Assembly: GCA_029721515.1 (NCBI GenBank)
Contig: CM056553.1
Span: 14,512,447-14,576,446 of the forward strand
Direction of reading: 5' to 3'
Length of the DNA stretch: 64,000 nt
Source: Synanceia verrucosa
Taxonomy: Eukaryota > Chordata > Actinopteri > Perciformes > Synanceiidae
Shown: in pieces, positions 1 through 11,851 of the stretch
How positions within the stretch are numbered: the stretch's first letter is position 1
Layout of the letters: each line of letters begins with the position of its first letter
Notes under the pieces: generated by a model
What the model was told of the DNA's origin: nothing
Database searches by the model: none
What the model saw: only the letters and a program-made list of their open reading frames with translations
Translations under genes and position numbers: made by a program

Positions 1-1757
1 TCAGCAGCTTCTGGAGTTTTTTTTTACAGCTGGGTTCTTCCTCCGCACAGTATTATCAGTAATGCCCAGGACCAAGCTGATATAAGTAAAAAACTACAAA
101 GTAGTGCCTAAACTTGTTGTTTGCTAAAAATATGGAGTATAAGATCCTTCATCACCATACAAGTGCTGATCAATGTGAATTATTATGTATATTTTCCATT
201 TAATTTATATACATCAATAGTTTATAAATGTCATGTAAAGCGACTCTTTACAATGCAAAGTTACTTATAATTCTAAATTATTTTCTCCACATATAACTGC
301 CTCATCTGAAAGTGGATATTTCCAGCAGACTGCAGCAGGAGCTCAAACAGAGTTACTTATTCTGCTCCACATAACTAGGCGCAGCAGGACAGCTAAGTGG
401 ACTGTCATCAGACCAGATCACAGAGGGGTAAGTATAAATATATTGCCATGTCTTTACTAATGACCAACAGGTGTGAATAATCCACAGAACAAGCACATCA
501 AACATGATGGTTGCAATGTGTTGCAGCCATTATATTTACCAAATAGGGACAGTCAGTGCAATATCACGTCAGTTGGTGTTTCTGGTCCAAATAAAAAATA
601 CACAGCATAACTAATGCAGGAAATTTCTGGAGTGCCCCTAGAGGATCAGTGGATCTCCTAAAGTTTGTAAAGAGTATCTCTTTAGCACTCATGTCAACGC
701 GTCACATGTGATTTAACAGTGTTCTTGTTTGATTATTTACTGAGAAAATACTAAGAAGTGTACAGATAAGAGAAAATAAGTTTGAAGATGACTGAAACAT
801 GGAATAGTAAATTAACAAACAACCACTTGTGCAATGCCAAATCAGTGAACACACTATGTCTCTTCTTATCCACCCAGTCTTTGGCAACAAAGCATAGAAT
901 TTCCTAATAATATTCAACAAAATCAAGTTACATACAAATGTACAATAATAGAATGAAACTCTACAAATGTACACTCTCAGATGTGGTGGAACCATCTACT
1001 GAAAAGGATAACAGTAAATATGTGGGGTGATTGGGCCTAAATCCATTACACTGGTGTGTATTCAGCAGTGTCCCTCTCTGGACAGCGCTGTCCATGACAG
1101 AGGTGCTGAATTCACAACAACATCAAAACAGAGAGAGGACCAATGGTTTTAATGAAAAATAATGTTTAAGTTATAAGTCTTAAGAAATATTGACGTTTTT
1201 AAAGTAATCATTAACCAAGATAATTAATCAATAGCAAGTACACTTTAAAAAAAAAACAAGTAATGAATGTCCTACGAGTGTCACTGTTGACAATTCCAGC
1301 ATCCTTGAACAGAGAGATCATGTTTTATTTGGAAATCGATTAATCCGTACTTGCACTAAAATACAGTGCTAAAAAAAAAAAGATAGCCAACATGCTGCTG
1401 AAAAACTAAACTAAACCAACTTCCGTCTTGGCTTAAGATGCTTCCACTCAAAAGTTTTTTTTGAAAATTCCATACACATTACATACAGGATTAATATTGG
1501 GCATCTATGGTCAAAAAATGTTGCTGAATTTTGTTCGAAAGACAACTGGGTTATACAAAACAGTTCAAATGTGTCTTCACAAAACAATGAAAGACAATAT
1601 ATTGTAAGGATGAAAACCTGGCAAGAGAAGGAAGCATAAGTGCATTGTATTTTTGATTGTGAGCTTTTCAAGAACTCCACCTTAAGGGAGCAAGTAGAAA
1701 AAGTGCTATCATTTCAAATGTGTAATGCAACTCATTAGGTCATTCCATTTGACTAAC
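1..1757. other. 3' flank of V1, non-coding
   Basis: No protocadherin exon and no CGCT promoter block are seen here, so the next exon downstream (variable or constant) must begin beyond the left edge. The short open frames at 702-995 and 1411-1680 show no recognisable domain. The one clear element is the palindromic RE1-like site at 1061-1110. The rest is AT-rich with A-runs. Confidence 0.6.
1061..1110. promoter_or_regulatory. Palindromic RE1/NRSE-like element
   Basis: The perfect 14-base palindrome GGACAGCGCTGTCC (1080-1093) supplies an RE1 right half-site on both strands. On the minus strand it pairs with TTCAGCACC (1102-1110) across an 8-base spacer, within the expanded spacing known for REST. 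On the plus strand it pairs less well with TTCAGCAG (1061-1068). It lies about 650 bp 3' of V1. The sequence match is clear; REST binding is inferred. Confidence 0.6.
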
Positions 1758-4139
1758 CTCCAGAGGAGAGTCTGGTTCATCCAGGATGCTCTTCTCACTC
1801 TGTATCCGCTGCATCGTCCCTGTAGAACTGGGGTCCATTATCAGCACGTTCTGACTACCAGCTCTGCCGAACTTACAGTCACTCTTTCTGGAGTCAGTGG
1901 TTCTGCACACCTCGTAGTTGTACACGTGTTGGAGAGTCCCTGTCCCCAAAGTGTCTGAGTAACGTGGTGGATAATATGGAATCACAGGGAGATTGGAGTG
2001 ATACTGGATGCGAGACTGTCTCCATCTGTAGATCTTCACTGATATAATGACCACTAAACACGTGATGAAGAGGAAGGAGACTACAGCCAGAGCCAACACT
2101 AAGTAAAAAGTCAGGTTGTCATTGTACTCCTTGTCGTGTGTAAAGTCAGTGAACTCAGACAGCACTTCAGGGAAGCTGTCCGCCACCGCCACATTAACAA
2201 TGACTGTAGCTGAACGAGAGGGCTGCCCGTTGTCCTCCGCTATAACAGTCAGTCTTTGTTTCACAGCATCTTTATCAGTGACTTGGCGGATAGTTCTTAT
2301 TTCTCCATTCTGTAAGCCCACTTCAAACAGCGCCCTGTCTGTGGCTTTCTGCAGTTTATAGGAGAGCCAGGCATTCTGTCCAGAGTCCACATCAACAGCC
2401 ACCACTTTTGTGACCAGATAACCCACATCTGCTGAACGAGGCACCATTTCAGCCACCACAGAGCCACCAGTCTGGACTGGGTACAGAACCTGAGGAGGGT
2501 TGTCGTTCTGGTCCTGGATCAGTATTTTCACAGTCACATTGCTGCTGAGTGGAGGAGAACCTCCATCCTGAGCTTTGACCCGGAAGTGGAAGTCTTTGAT
2601 CTGCTCGTAGTCAAAAGAGCGCACTGCATGGATGACTCCACTATCAGCACTGACGGACACATATGAGGAGACTGGCACTCCGTTAACAGAGGAGTCCTCC
2701 AGGATGTAAGAAACTCTGGCATTCTGGTTCCAGTCAGCATCTCTGGCTTTCACTGTGAATATAGAGAGGCCTGGTGTGTTGTTTTCTACAATGTAGGCCT
2801 CATATGAGCTCCTCTCAAAGACAGGCGCGTTATCATTCACATCAGAGATCTGTAAGGTGAGCGTGACGCTGCTAGAGAGGGAGGGCACTCCCTCATCAGA
2901 GCAGGTCACTGTGATATTATACTCTGAGGATCTCTCTCTGTCTAAATCACTGTCTGTCACTAAACTATAAAAGTCATTGGAAGATGTGGTGACAGTAAAT
3001 GGTATGTTGTCATTTATTCTGCAGGTCACTTGACCATTGTTGCCTGAATCTGGGTCAAGGACACTAAACATAACTATAACTGTGTTTTGAGGTGAGTTTT
3101 CTGGGACTGAATCAGATTTGGAAAGTATACTGATTACAGGTTTATTATCATTAATATCAATAATATCAACAATAATCTTACTGGAATCAGAAAGACCACC
3201 ACTGTCTTGAGCTTCAATATCAATTTGGTAGTACTTGGCTTTTTCAAAGTCAACATCACCAACTAAAATGACCTCACCGTTTTCATTTATCGTAAATATA
3301 TCAGACATACTATCCATAGTGGTTGACACTGAATATGAAACCTCCCCGTTTGTTCCTTTATCTGCATCAGAAGCACTCACTGTTGTCAATGTTGTTCCTT
3401 TCTGAGAATTCTCCGCTATTGCTGCCTTGTAAACTGACTGCGTAAAAACAGGAGCATTGTCGTTTACATCGAGCACAGTGATGTAAATCTTTACTGTACC
3501 AGACATCTGAGGTTCTCCTCCATCTACAGCTGTTAACAACAACGATATTTGTTCCTCTTTCTCTCGATCTAACGGCTTGTGCAAGACCATTTCGACCTTT
3601 TTAATGCCATCTGAATGACTCTGTATTTTCAGTCCAAAATTATCAGTAGGTTTCAAGCTGTAGTTTTTCAGTCCATTGAATCCAATGTCTGCATCAACCG
3701 CTCTCTCTAACACGAATTTAGATCCTGTAACTGCGGATTCGCTAATTTCAAAACGTTTCTCGTCATTTTTAAAACTGGGACTGTTGTCGTTGATGTCGGT
3801 AATCTCTACTGTTATTCGGAAAAGCTCCATTGGGTTTTCTAAAATAATCTGCAAATGTAACGCACAAGGCGTCGTCTGTCTGCAGAGCGACTCTCTGTCG
3901 ATTTTCTCTTTCACAAGGAGGACTCCTCTTTCTCTACTCAGCTCCATATACTCTGCACTGTCGCCTGTAAATATACGGGCTTTACCCGACTTCAGTCTTT
4001 TTACATCCAAACCTAAATCCTTTGCTATATTTCCCACTACAGAGCCCTTTGTCATCTCCTCCGGAATAGAGTAGCTGACCTGACCGAGAACTGGACCGAG
4101 GGAGAAGATGGAGATGAAAAACAGTACTTGCCATCTCAT
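1758..4139 (-). CDS. pcdhg: Protocadherin gamma variable exon V1
   Basis: First exon of a cell-surface homophilic adhesion receptor; it runs 794 codons to donor GAG|GTTAGT. The start is the Met of the conserved DRTM, as in most exons here; the frame stays open to an upstream Met at 4184. Signal peptide about 1-19 (MRWQVLFFISIFSLGPVLG), mature start QVSYSIPEEM. EC1 has the CX5C loop (C-RQTTP-C), and DXNDN calcium linkers separate six ECs. Membrane span about 677-704, then the gamma tail. EC2-EC4 do not match the V2-V8 types, for example FEISESAVTGSKF in EC2. The juxtamembrane segment reads SRIQYHSN, shared only with V9; the others read SRILYHSN. It is the leftmost exon seen, so possibly nearest the constant exons. 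Paralogue number cannot be assigned. Confidence 0.95.
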
Positions 4140-4767
4140 TGTTCTATCCATAGCGTACGTTTGCGCCATAAAAATGTGTTCCACTTGGCCTCGCGATAAA
4201 ATATCTCCAAAGCAGAATTGAAAAAAAGAGAGAAAGAACGAGAAATCATCAATTTTGGAAGTAGAGTCGATCAGCTTGGCGTGTCCATTTAAGGATTACT
4301 GTGTCCGTGAGCAGCGCTTTCTCCCCTTTCTTTCTCTGAAATAACGACATGACATGGGAGGGTCTGCTTCAAATCCTCTCTGCAGCTACGACACGTTAAC
4401 CAACAGCGTCCCATGGAGTTCAAAACATGACATTACAAGGAAGGTGAGCATAATATCAGTTGAAATAGGATTGTATATTACTGCGACAATATTGATATTT
4501 TTTTTAAAAAAAATAAGTAAAAGATCAAAATGGTCAGGGGCCTTCAAAAAACAGCATGAAAGTTAGACATAGAACTACAAACACACACACACACAAACTG
4601 AACCCATATGAGAATTAAGAAATCAGGAAAATAAGACATTAAGAAAGAGGCGACGTGGCAGTGGGTAACAAAGTACTGACTCTGTCAAAGTGTCTGAATT
4701 TATAAAGTTAGCGATATGACATATTTATACACGCAGTTATGCAATAACAAAGGATGGGATTTCTAAC
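4140..4767. other. Spacer V1-V2
   Basis: Shortest spacer in the window (628 bp). It contains the V1 promoter blocks and a short (CA)n run at about 4579-4594. No RE1 element is visible, unlike most other spacers. Confidence 0.7.
4351..4420 (-). promoter_or_regulatory. V1 promoter: CSE (CGCT box) and downstream block
   Basis: The minus strand carries GGGACGCTGTTGG (CSE core, 4398-4420) about 260 bp upstream of the V1 start. A CCCTCCCATGTC block (4351-4364) lies about 35 bp downstream, related to CACCTCCCATGT in other promoters. The left side of the CSE departs from the ACTCTTAGGG consensus (AACTCCATGGG). Confidence 0.7.
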
Positions 4768-7152
4768 CTCTAGAGGAGAGTCTGGTTCATCCAGGATGCT
4801 CTTCTCACTCTGTATCCGCTGCATCGTCCCTGTAGAACTGGGGTCCATTATCAGCACGTTCTGACTACCAGCTCTGCCGAACTTACAGTCACTCTTTCTG
4901 GAGTCAGTGGTCCTGCACACCTCGTAGTTGTACACGTGCTGCAGAGTCCCTGTCTCCAAAGTGTCTGAGTAACGTGGTGGATAATATGGAATCACAGGGA
5001 GATTGGAGTGATACAGGATGCGAGACTGTCTCCACCTGTAGATCTTCACTGATATAATAACCACTAAACACGTGATGAAGAGGAAGGAGACTACAGCCAG
5101 AGACAACACCAAGTAAAAAGTCAGGTTGTCATTGTACTCCTTGTCGTGTGTAAAGTCAGTGAACTCAGACAGCACTTCAGGGAAGCTGTCCGCCACCGCC
5201 ACGTTAACAATGACTGTAGCTGAACGAGAGGGCTGCCCGTTGTCCTCCACTATAACAGTCAGTCTTTGTTTCACAGCATCTTTATCAGTGACTTGGCGGA
5301 TAGTTCTTATTTCTCCATTCTGTAAGCCCACTTCAAACAGCGCCCTGTCTGTGGCTTTCTGCAGTTTATAGGAGAGCCAGGCATTCTGTCCAGAGTCCAT
5401 ATCAACAGCCACCACTTTAGTGACCAGATAGCCCACATCTGCTGAACGAGGCACCATTTCAGCCACCACAGAGCCACCAGTCTGGACTGGGTACAGAACC
5501 TGAGGAGGGTTGTCGTTCTGGTCCTGGATCAGTATTTTCACACTCACGTTGCTGCTGAGTGGAGGAGAACCTCCATCCTGAGCTTTGACTCGGAAGTGGA
5601 AGTCTTTGATCTGCTCGTAGTCAAAAGAGCGCACTGCATGGATGACTCCACTATCAGCACTGACGGACACATATGAGGAGACTGGCACTCCGTTAACAGA
5701 GGAGTCCTCCAGGATGTAAGAAACTCGGGCATTCTGGTTCCAGTCAGCGTCTCTGGCTTTCACTGTGAATATAGAGAGGCCTGGTGTATTGTTTTCTACA
5801 ATGCAGGCCTCATATGAGCTCCTCTCAAAGACAGGCGCGTTATCATTCACATCAGAGATCTGTAAGGTGAGAGTGACGCTGCTGGAGAGGGAGGGCACTC
5901 CCTCATCAGAGCAGGTCACTGTGATATTATACTCTGAGGATCTCTCTCTGTCTAAATCACTGTCTGTCACTAAACTATAGAAATTACTTGTTGACGTTTT
6001 TAAAATAAAGGGTAAATTTTCACTTATAAAACATTGGACTTTACCGTTTTCTCCAGTGTCCTTGTCCTCAATATTTATCATTGTAACGACTGTATTGAGC
6101 TTTGCATCCTCTGATATCACAGTTGACTTTGACATTATGTTGATTTCAGGCCTGTTGTCATTTACATCTTGCACATCAACGATTAACTTACAGGAGTCTG
6201 TGAGTCCTCCATCGTCACTAGCACGAATATTTATTTGGTAATTTGGCGAGTCTTCAAAATCAAGATTTCCAATCAACGTAATTTCACCATTTTCTCTGTT
6301 TATCTTAAATACTTTTCTGACATCACCAAATGTATTTGTGATTGAATATGTTATTTTACTGTTTGAACCCTGATCTGCATCTGAGGCTGAAACAGAAGCA
6401 ACAACTGTTCCTTTAGGTGAGTTCTCAGTAACTGTAGCTTTGTATGTTTGCTGTGTAAAAACAGGGGCATTATCATTAACGTCTAAAACAGTAATAATAA
6501 TCTGCATTGTTCCTGACATCTGCGGCTCTCCTCCATCTACAGCTGTTAACACCAGAGATATCTGCTCCTGCTTCTCTCTGTCTAAAGGCTTCTGGAGAAC
6601 CATCTCAACGTTTTTATTCCCATCTGCATTTTTCTCAAGTTTAAGAGCAAAATTATCAGTTGGTTTCAATTCATACCTCTGAAGATCATTTATTCCAACA
6701 TCAAGATCCTCAGCTCTTTCCAGCACAAATTTTGCCCCGATCACAGCTGACTCACTAATTTTGAAACTGATCTCCCCTTCTTCAAATGTTGGTGTATTAT
6801 CATTGATATCTGTGATCTGAACAATAACGCTGTAAAATTCCATCGGACTCTCCAAAATAATCTGAAAATGCAAAGCACAAGGCGTCATCTGTCTGCATAG
6901 CACCTCTCTGTCGATTCTCTCTTTGACGAGGAGGACTCCTCTTTCTCTGTTCAGCTCGATGTACTGGTCGCTGTCTCGAGTATAGATTCGAGCTTTACCA
7001 GAAATCAAACGATTGGTTTCAAAACCTAGATCCTGAGCTATATTACCGACTAAAGAGCCTTTCGGCATTTCTTCTGGTATTGTGTAACTGACCTGCCCGA
7101 TTACCGAGCCGAGCGAAAGGACAGAGATGAACAGCAGCGTTTGTCCTTTCAT
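4768..7152 (-). CDS. pcdhg: Protocadherin gamma variable exon V2 (type A)
   Basis: 795 codons ending at GAG|GTTAGA. The start is taken at the DRTM methionine, directly before signal peptide MKGQTLLFISVLSLGSVIG; an in-frame Met 27 codons upstream (7233) would bury that signal. Type A marks, shared with V5 and V8, are AEDLDVGINDLQRYELKP in EC2 and KVFKINRENGEITL in EC3. Oddities within the otherwise fixed 3' half: EACIVENN for EAYIVENN at the start of EC5, which adds an unpaired cysteine; VDMDSGQN for VDVDSGQN in EC6; LVLSLAVV in the membrane span; and TLETGTLQ for TLGTGTLQ in the tail. It carries more private substitutions than V3-V8, consistent with escape from recent conversion at the array end. 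Confidence 0.95.
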
Positions 7153-7368
7153 TGTTCTATCCGAGGATTTTCTCAGCAAGGCTCCACAGTCCGGTTTATA
7201 AATCCCACAAAGTGCGGTCCACTCCAGTGTCAAACATCTACTTCACAGCTCTAAAATCCAAACAGAGAAACAACAGTCGCAGAGGTCGTCGTGTTGGTTA
7301 CAAGATAAACTGCAAATGCAGAAAACACGTTCTTTTCCGTCGTGTTCTCTCTTCAGTATGGTGATGTT

Positions 7369-7440
7369 ACATGGGAGGTGCTGTGCAGACCTACTCAGCC
7401 GAGCACACTGCACAAACTGGTCAACAGCGGCCCTAAGAGT
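7369..7440 (-). promoter_or_regulatory. V2 promoter: CSE and CACCTCCCATGT block
   Basis: Minus-strand CSE ACTCTTAGGGCCGCTGTTGA continues into CCAG (7417-7440), about 265 bp upstream of the chosen start. The CAGCACCTCCCATGT block is at 7369-7383. The same two blocks recur at fixed spacing before V3-V9. Confidence 0.8.
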
Positions 7441-7754
7441 TCACAATGTAAAACTGCAGAAACTCAATTTGAATTCATCGGTGCAGCAGACTTATTGTTA
7501 GTGAAGTGTAACATAAAATAAGGAATCATGCCATACACGCAATACTGCACAGGGTAAAGCTAAACTTGAAAACTGATTGGGTTATCGATATTCACTTTGG
7601 GGTAAAAATGCAGCCACAAAATATGTGTATATAAAATACACCTCATCTGAAAAATCATGAAAAAAACAGACTAAATAAAATCCATACAAAAGAAACCGTA
7701 CAACCTCAAGTACACCGTAGTTTTTTTGAGGGAACTGGAGAGGATAGCTGAGAT

Positions 7755-7775
7755 ATCGCTGTCTGAGGTCCTGAA
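7755..7775 (-). promoter_or_regulatory. RE1/NRSE element (one mismatch)
   Basis: Minus strand TTCAGGACC-TC-AGACAGCGAT has canonical 2-base spacing and one mismatch (G at position 6) to the 17-base RE1 core. It recurs at the same relative place in spacers V4-V5, V5-V6, V7-V8 and, degraded, V8-V9. Confidence 0.65.
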
Positions 7776-8186
7776 ATTATGAAAGAGTGAAAACGGCAAA
7801 CAACTCTGAACATCACAAGTGCTTTCCTGCAGGTGTAAATATTGAAAAAAAAAACAACAACTTCAACATGAGAAAATTAAAGTTAAGTAATAATTGTAAA
7901 ATAGATGAATATTTTAAGTATGAATCCTGTGTATAATCAGCATTCACCAAACACTTGTATGCTTAATTTGCACTAAACAAAACATGAATTTTCAAATACC
8001 GAAAAAGCCAGTAGGAGACTCAATAAATTGCCTTCAGCCATACTCATCCTAAAAGTTGTATTATTAAAATGGTCTGTATGAAAACAAAGTTAAAGGAGCA
8101 AAACCTCTGGGAAAGATACCAGTCTATATTGAAACACAATGCAACCAAGTCATGGTCTGAGTCTGAAATAATAGACAGCCTAAAGA

Positions 8187-8207
8187 GACGCTGTCCATGG
8201 TGCTGAA
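8187..8207 (-). promoter_or_regulatory. RE1/NRSE element (perfect core)
   Basis: Minus strand TTCAGCACC-AT-GGACAGCGTC matches every position of the 17-base RE1 core. It lies about 85 bp 3' of the V3 donor. Confidence 0.85.
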
Positions 8208-8290
8208 ACGCACTGAAAAAATACAACAATCAGAGTAAAAAGAGACAGAGAAAGGAAAAAACAAAGAATAGGTTATATTAATTGACGAAC

Positions 8291-10675
8291 CTCCAGAGGA
8301 GAGTCTGGTTCATCCAGGATGCTCTTCTCACTCTGTATCCGCTGCATCGTCCCTGTAGAACTGGGGTCCATTATCAGCACGTTCTGACTACCAGCTCTGC
8401 CGAACTTACAGTCACTCTTTCTGGAGTCAGTGGTCCTGCACACCTCGTAGTTGTACACGTGTTGGAGAGTCCCTGTCCCCAAAGTGTCTGAGTAACGTGG
8501 TGGATAATATGGAATCACAGGGAGATTGGAGTGATACAGGATGCGAGACTGTCTCCACCTGTAGATCTTCACTGATATAATGACCACTAAACACGTGATG
8601 AAGAGGAAGGAGACTACAGCCAGAGCCAACACTAAGTAAAAAGTCAGGTTGTCATTGTACTCCTTGTCGTGTGTAAAGTCAGTGAACTCAGACAGCACTT
8701 CAGGGAAGCTGTCCGCCACCGCCACGTTAACAATGACTGTAGCTGAACGAGAGGGCTGCCCGTTGTCCTCCACTATAACAGTCAGTCTTTGTTTCACAGC
8801 ATCTTTATCAGTGACTTGGCGGATAGTTCTTATTTCTCCATTCTGTAAGCCCACTTCAAACAGCGCCCTGTCTGTGGCTTTCTGCAGTTTATAGGAGAGC
8901 CAGGCATTCTGTCCAGAGTCCACATCAACAGCCACCACTTTAGTGACCAGATAGCCCACATCTGCTGAACGAGGCACCATTTCAGCCACCACAGAGCCAC
9001 CAGTCTGGACTGGGTACAGAACCTGAGGAGGGTTGTCGTTCTGGTCCTGGATCAGTATTTTCACACTCACGTTGCTGCTGAGTGGAGGAGAACCTCCATC
9101 CTGAGCTTTGACCCGGAAGTGGACGTCTTTGATCTGCTCGTAGTCAAAAGAGCGCACTGCATGGATGACTCCACTATCAGCACTGACGGACACATATGAG
9201 GAGACTGGCACTCCGTTAACAGAGGAGTCCTCCAGGATGTAAGAAACTCGTGCATTCTGGTTCCAGTCAGCGTCTCTGGCTTTCACTGTGAATATAGAGA
9301 GGCCTGGTGTGTTGTTCTCTACAATGTAGGCCTCATATGAGCTCCTCTCAAAGAGAGGCGCGTTATCATTCACATCAGAGATCTGTAAGGTGAGAGTGAC
9401 GCTGCTGGAGAGGGAGGGCACTCCCTCATCAGAGCAGGTCACTGTGATATTATACTCTGAGGATCTCTCTCTGTCTAAATCACTGTCTGTCACTAAACTA
9501 TAGAAATTGTTTGTTGTTGTTTTTAAAATAAAGGGTATATTGTCGCTGCTAAAACATTGGACAATGCCGTTTTCTCCTGAATCTAGGTCCTCTGTATTTA
9601 TTATCGAAATGACTGTATTGAGTTTTGCATCCTCTGATATCATAGCTGTCTTCGACATAATGTTTATTTCAGGCCTGTTGTCATTTACATCTTGAACGTC
9701 AACAAATATTTTGCACGAATCGGTGAGTCCTCCTTCGTCACTAGCAAGCACATTTATTTGGTAGTTTCGTGAACGTTCAAAATCAATATTTCCAATTAAT
9801 GACACTTCGCCGTTGTCCTCATTTATGTCAAAAACTTTCCTGACATCACCAAATGTATTTGTGATTGAATATGTTATTTTACTGTTTGAACCCTGATCTG
9901 CATCTGAGGCTGAAACAGAAGCAACAACTGTTCCTTTAGGTGAGTTCTCAGTAACTGTAGCTTTGTATGTTTGCTGTGTAAAAACAGGGGCATTATCATT
10001 AACGTCTAAAACAGTAATAATAATCTGCATTGTTCCTGACATCTGCGGCTCTCCTCCATCTACAGCTGTTAACACCAGAGATATCTGCTCCTGCTTCTCT
10101 CTGTCTAAAGGCTTCTGGAGCACCATCTCAACGTTTTTATTCCCATCTGCGCTATTTTGGATTTTCAGGACAAAATTATCTTTAGGGTTAATTTCATATT
10201 TATGAACACTATTAATTCCAACATCAAGATCCTCAGCCGTCTCCAGCATGAATTTTGCTCCGATCACAGCTGACTCGCTAATTTTGAATTTTTTTTCATT
10301 CTTTTCAAAAACTGGTGTATTATCATTGATATCTGTGATCTGAACAGTAACACTGTAAAATTCCATCGGATTCTCCAAAATAATCTGAAAATGCAAAGCA
10401 CAAGGCGTCATCTGTCTGCATAGCACCTCTCTGTCTATTCTCTCTTTGACGAGGAGGACTCCTCTTTCTCTGTTCAGCTCGATGTACTGGTCGCTGTCTC
10501 GGGTATAGATTCGAGCTTTACCAGAAATCAAACGTTTGGTTTGCAAACCTAGATCCTGTGCTATATTTCCGACTAAAGAGCCTTTGGCCATTTCCTCTGG
10601 AATAGAGTAGCTGATCTGCCCAAGCCCCGCACCGACGGAGAGGAGACAGATAAACAGCAGTACTTGCCTTCTCAT
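8291..10675 (-). CDS. pcdhg: Protocadherin gamma variable exon V3 (type B)
   Basis: 795 codons; the only Met that opens the frame is the RTM methionine itself, which supports that start in sister exons. Layout: signal 1-19 (MRRQVLLFICLLSVGAGLG); EC1 to DINDN 115-119, with CX5C at C86-C92; EC2 to DVNDN 224-228; EC3 to 329-333; EC4 to 434-438; EC5 to DQNDN 544-548; EC6; membrane span about 678-705; tail 706-795. Type B marks are GQISYSIPEEM, MLETAEDLDVGINSVHKY and INPKDNFVLK in EC2, and FERSRNYQINVLASDEGG in EC3. EC5 begins APLFERSS where all others have APVFERSS, and EC5 has KDVHFRV, shared only with V6. Donor GAG|GTTCGT. Confidence 0.95.
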
Positions 10676-10886
10676 TGTTCTATCCGAAATGTTTCCGTGT
10701 GGTACACCGTGTTTATATCCAAAAAACTTGTTTGAATTCCAGGTTCAAACGTTAATATAAAGGTTGGATAAATAATCCAGTCATTAGAAAGAAAGTCCCA
10801 AATGTCCACGGCTCCTTTTCAAATATTATTCACGACTCGAGTGTCCGTCCTTCCCCGTCCTGCTCTTTCTTTATTATGTCGATGTT

Positions 10887-10954
10887 ACATGGGAGGTGCT
10901 GCTGCAACCCGACTCTCAGTCGCCGACACTCTGGTCAACAGCGGCCCTAAGAGT
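10887..10954 (-). promoter_or_regulatory. V3 promoter: CSE and CACCTCCCATGT block
   Basis: CSE at 10931-10954 (minus GGGCCGCTGTTGACCAG) and CAGCACCTCCCATGT block at 10887-10901, about 255 bp upstream of the V3 start. Confidence 0.8.
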
Positions 10955-11207
10955 CCACACTGTAAAACTGCAGATTCTAATGTATTTTCTATGAAGAAGA
11001 CTCAAAAATCACAAGCTGAATGAGAGTGACCATAAAAAACCGTTAACTAGAACATTTTCCCCAGGCCCATGGTTGCTACAAAGTACAAAATAATTAGAAG
11101 GAAAGCATACAGACCACAAGGATCAACAGGTAAAGAAATACATAATCTACACACATATCAAGAACTGTAAATGTTAAAGAGAGAAAAAGGAGCTGGTAAA
11201 GGTATTA

Positions 11208-11228
11208 TCTCTGTCCATTGCTCTCAAC
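11208..11228 (-). promoter_or_regulatory. Weak RE1/NRSE candidate
   Basis: Minus strand TTGAGAGCA-AT-GGACAGAGAT has an intact right half, a degraded left half and correct spacing; two core mismatches. Conserved in the duplicate at 21822. Confidence 0.35.
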
Positions 11229-11851
11229 TGGACAGATTCTGATTTACCACCGACATCACTGCACGAGTCCCGTTAAAAGTCACGGATTCACTTGACAACA
11301 GTCACAAATTATCCTTTTAATGACGCCCACAAAATAAAATACTGACCGTAACAAAGACGCACATATTAAGCAAATTATAGATTCTGTGGAAAACACGGAT
11401 CCGTTTATGTATAAAATTCAATGGGAAAAAGTTTGACACAAGTTTTATATATATGGAAAAGTAGACGTGAAAAACAGATAAGCTTCAATTAGTTATGCAA
11501 ACTAAGAATTTAAAATAAAGACAGCAGAGGATGTAATCCTGGTATCACGGGAAGGCGTACAAATACCACGACACGTATGTGGATCTTATTAAATGCAATT
11601 AAAGTCCATTGAAACACTTAATCAATACCTAAAAAAATATGTTCACCGGGGAAGCGTAAAAACACAAATATATTGAAAAAAAAAACACATTTTAGAGACA
11701 GAAAATAATATGGTAATCCGACAGAGGATTTAGGACGAATGTCTTCAAACACTGCTATGCCTCATGAGTTTTACAGAAAAGAAATGCTTTAGATTTGAAA
11801 GAAGAAAGTTTTTGAAGAAGGTGGTTGGAAACAATATTAAAGCGGTCTAAC

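Larger units (their letters stand above)
7153..8290. other. Spacer V2-V3
   Basis: Holds the V2 promoter blocks and two RE1 elements. Its 3'-of-V3 half matches the flanks of V5, V6 and V8. Short frames at 7152-7364, 7316-7501 and 8044-8229 recur in sister spacers because the DNA is duplicated; no protein domain is seen in them. Confidence 0.7.
10676..11851. other. Spacer V3-V4
   Basis: Near-identical to spacer V6-V7. It holds the V3 promoter and one weak RE1 candidate. The remainder (11230-11850) is AT-rich with no recognisable element. Confidence 0.65.

Noticed and set aside
1..60. Possible splice acceptor (T-run followed by ACAG) at the left edge
   Set aside because: It is on the plus strand, opposite to the gene cluster, with no coding sequence after it.
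366..396. RE1-like GGACAGC near 387
   Set aside because: The left half-site has too many mismatches at canonical spacing.
2116..2361. An 81-residue plus-strand open frame (MSLYSLSCVKSVNS...) recurring in all 18 exons
   Set aside because: It is antisense to the homogenised EC6 coding region; its conservation follows from the minus-strand gene.
2534..2740. A 62-68-residue second minus-strand frame recurring within EC5
   Set aside because: Out-of-frame shadow of the protocadherin coding sequence.
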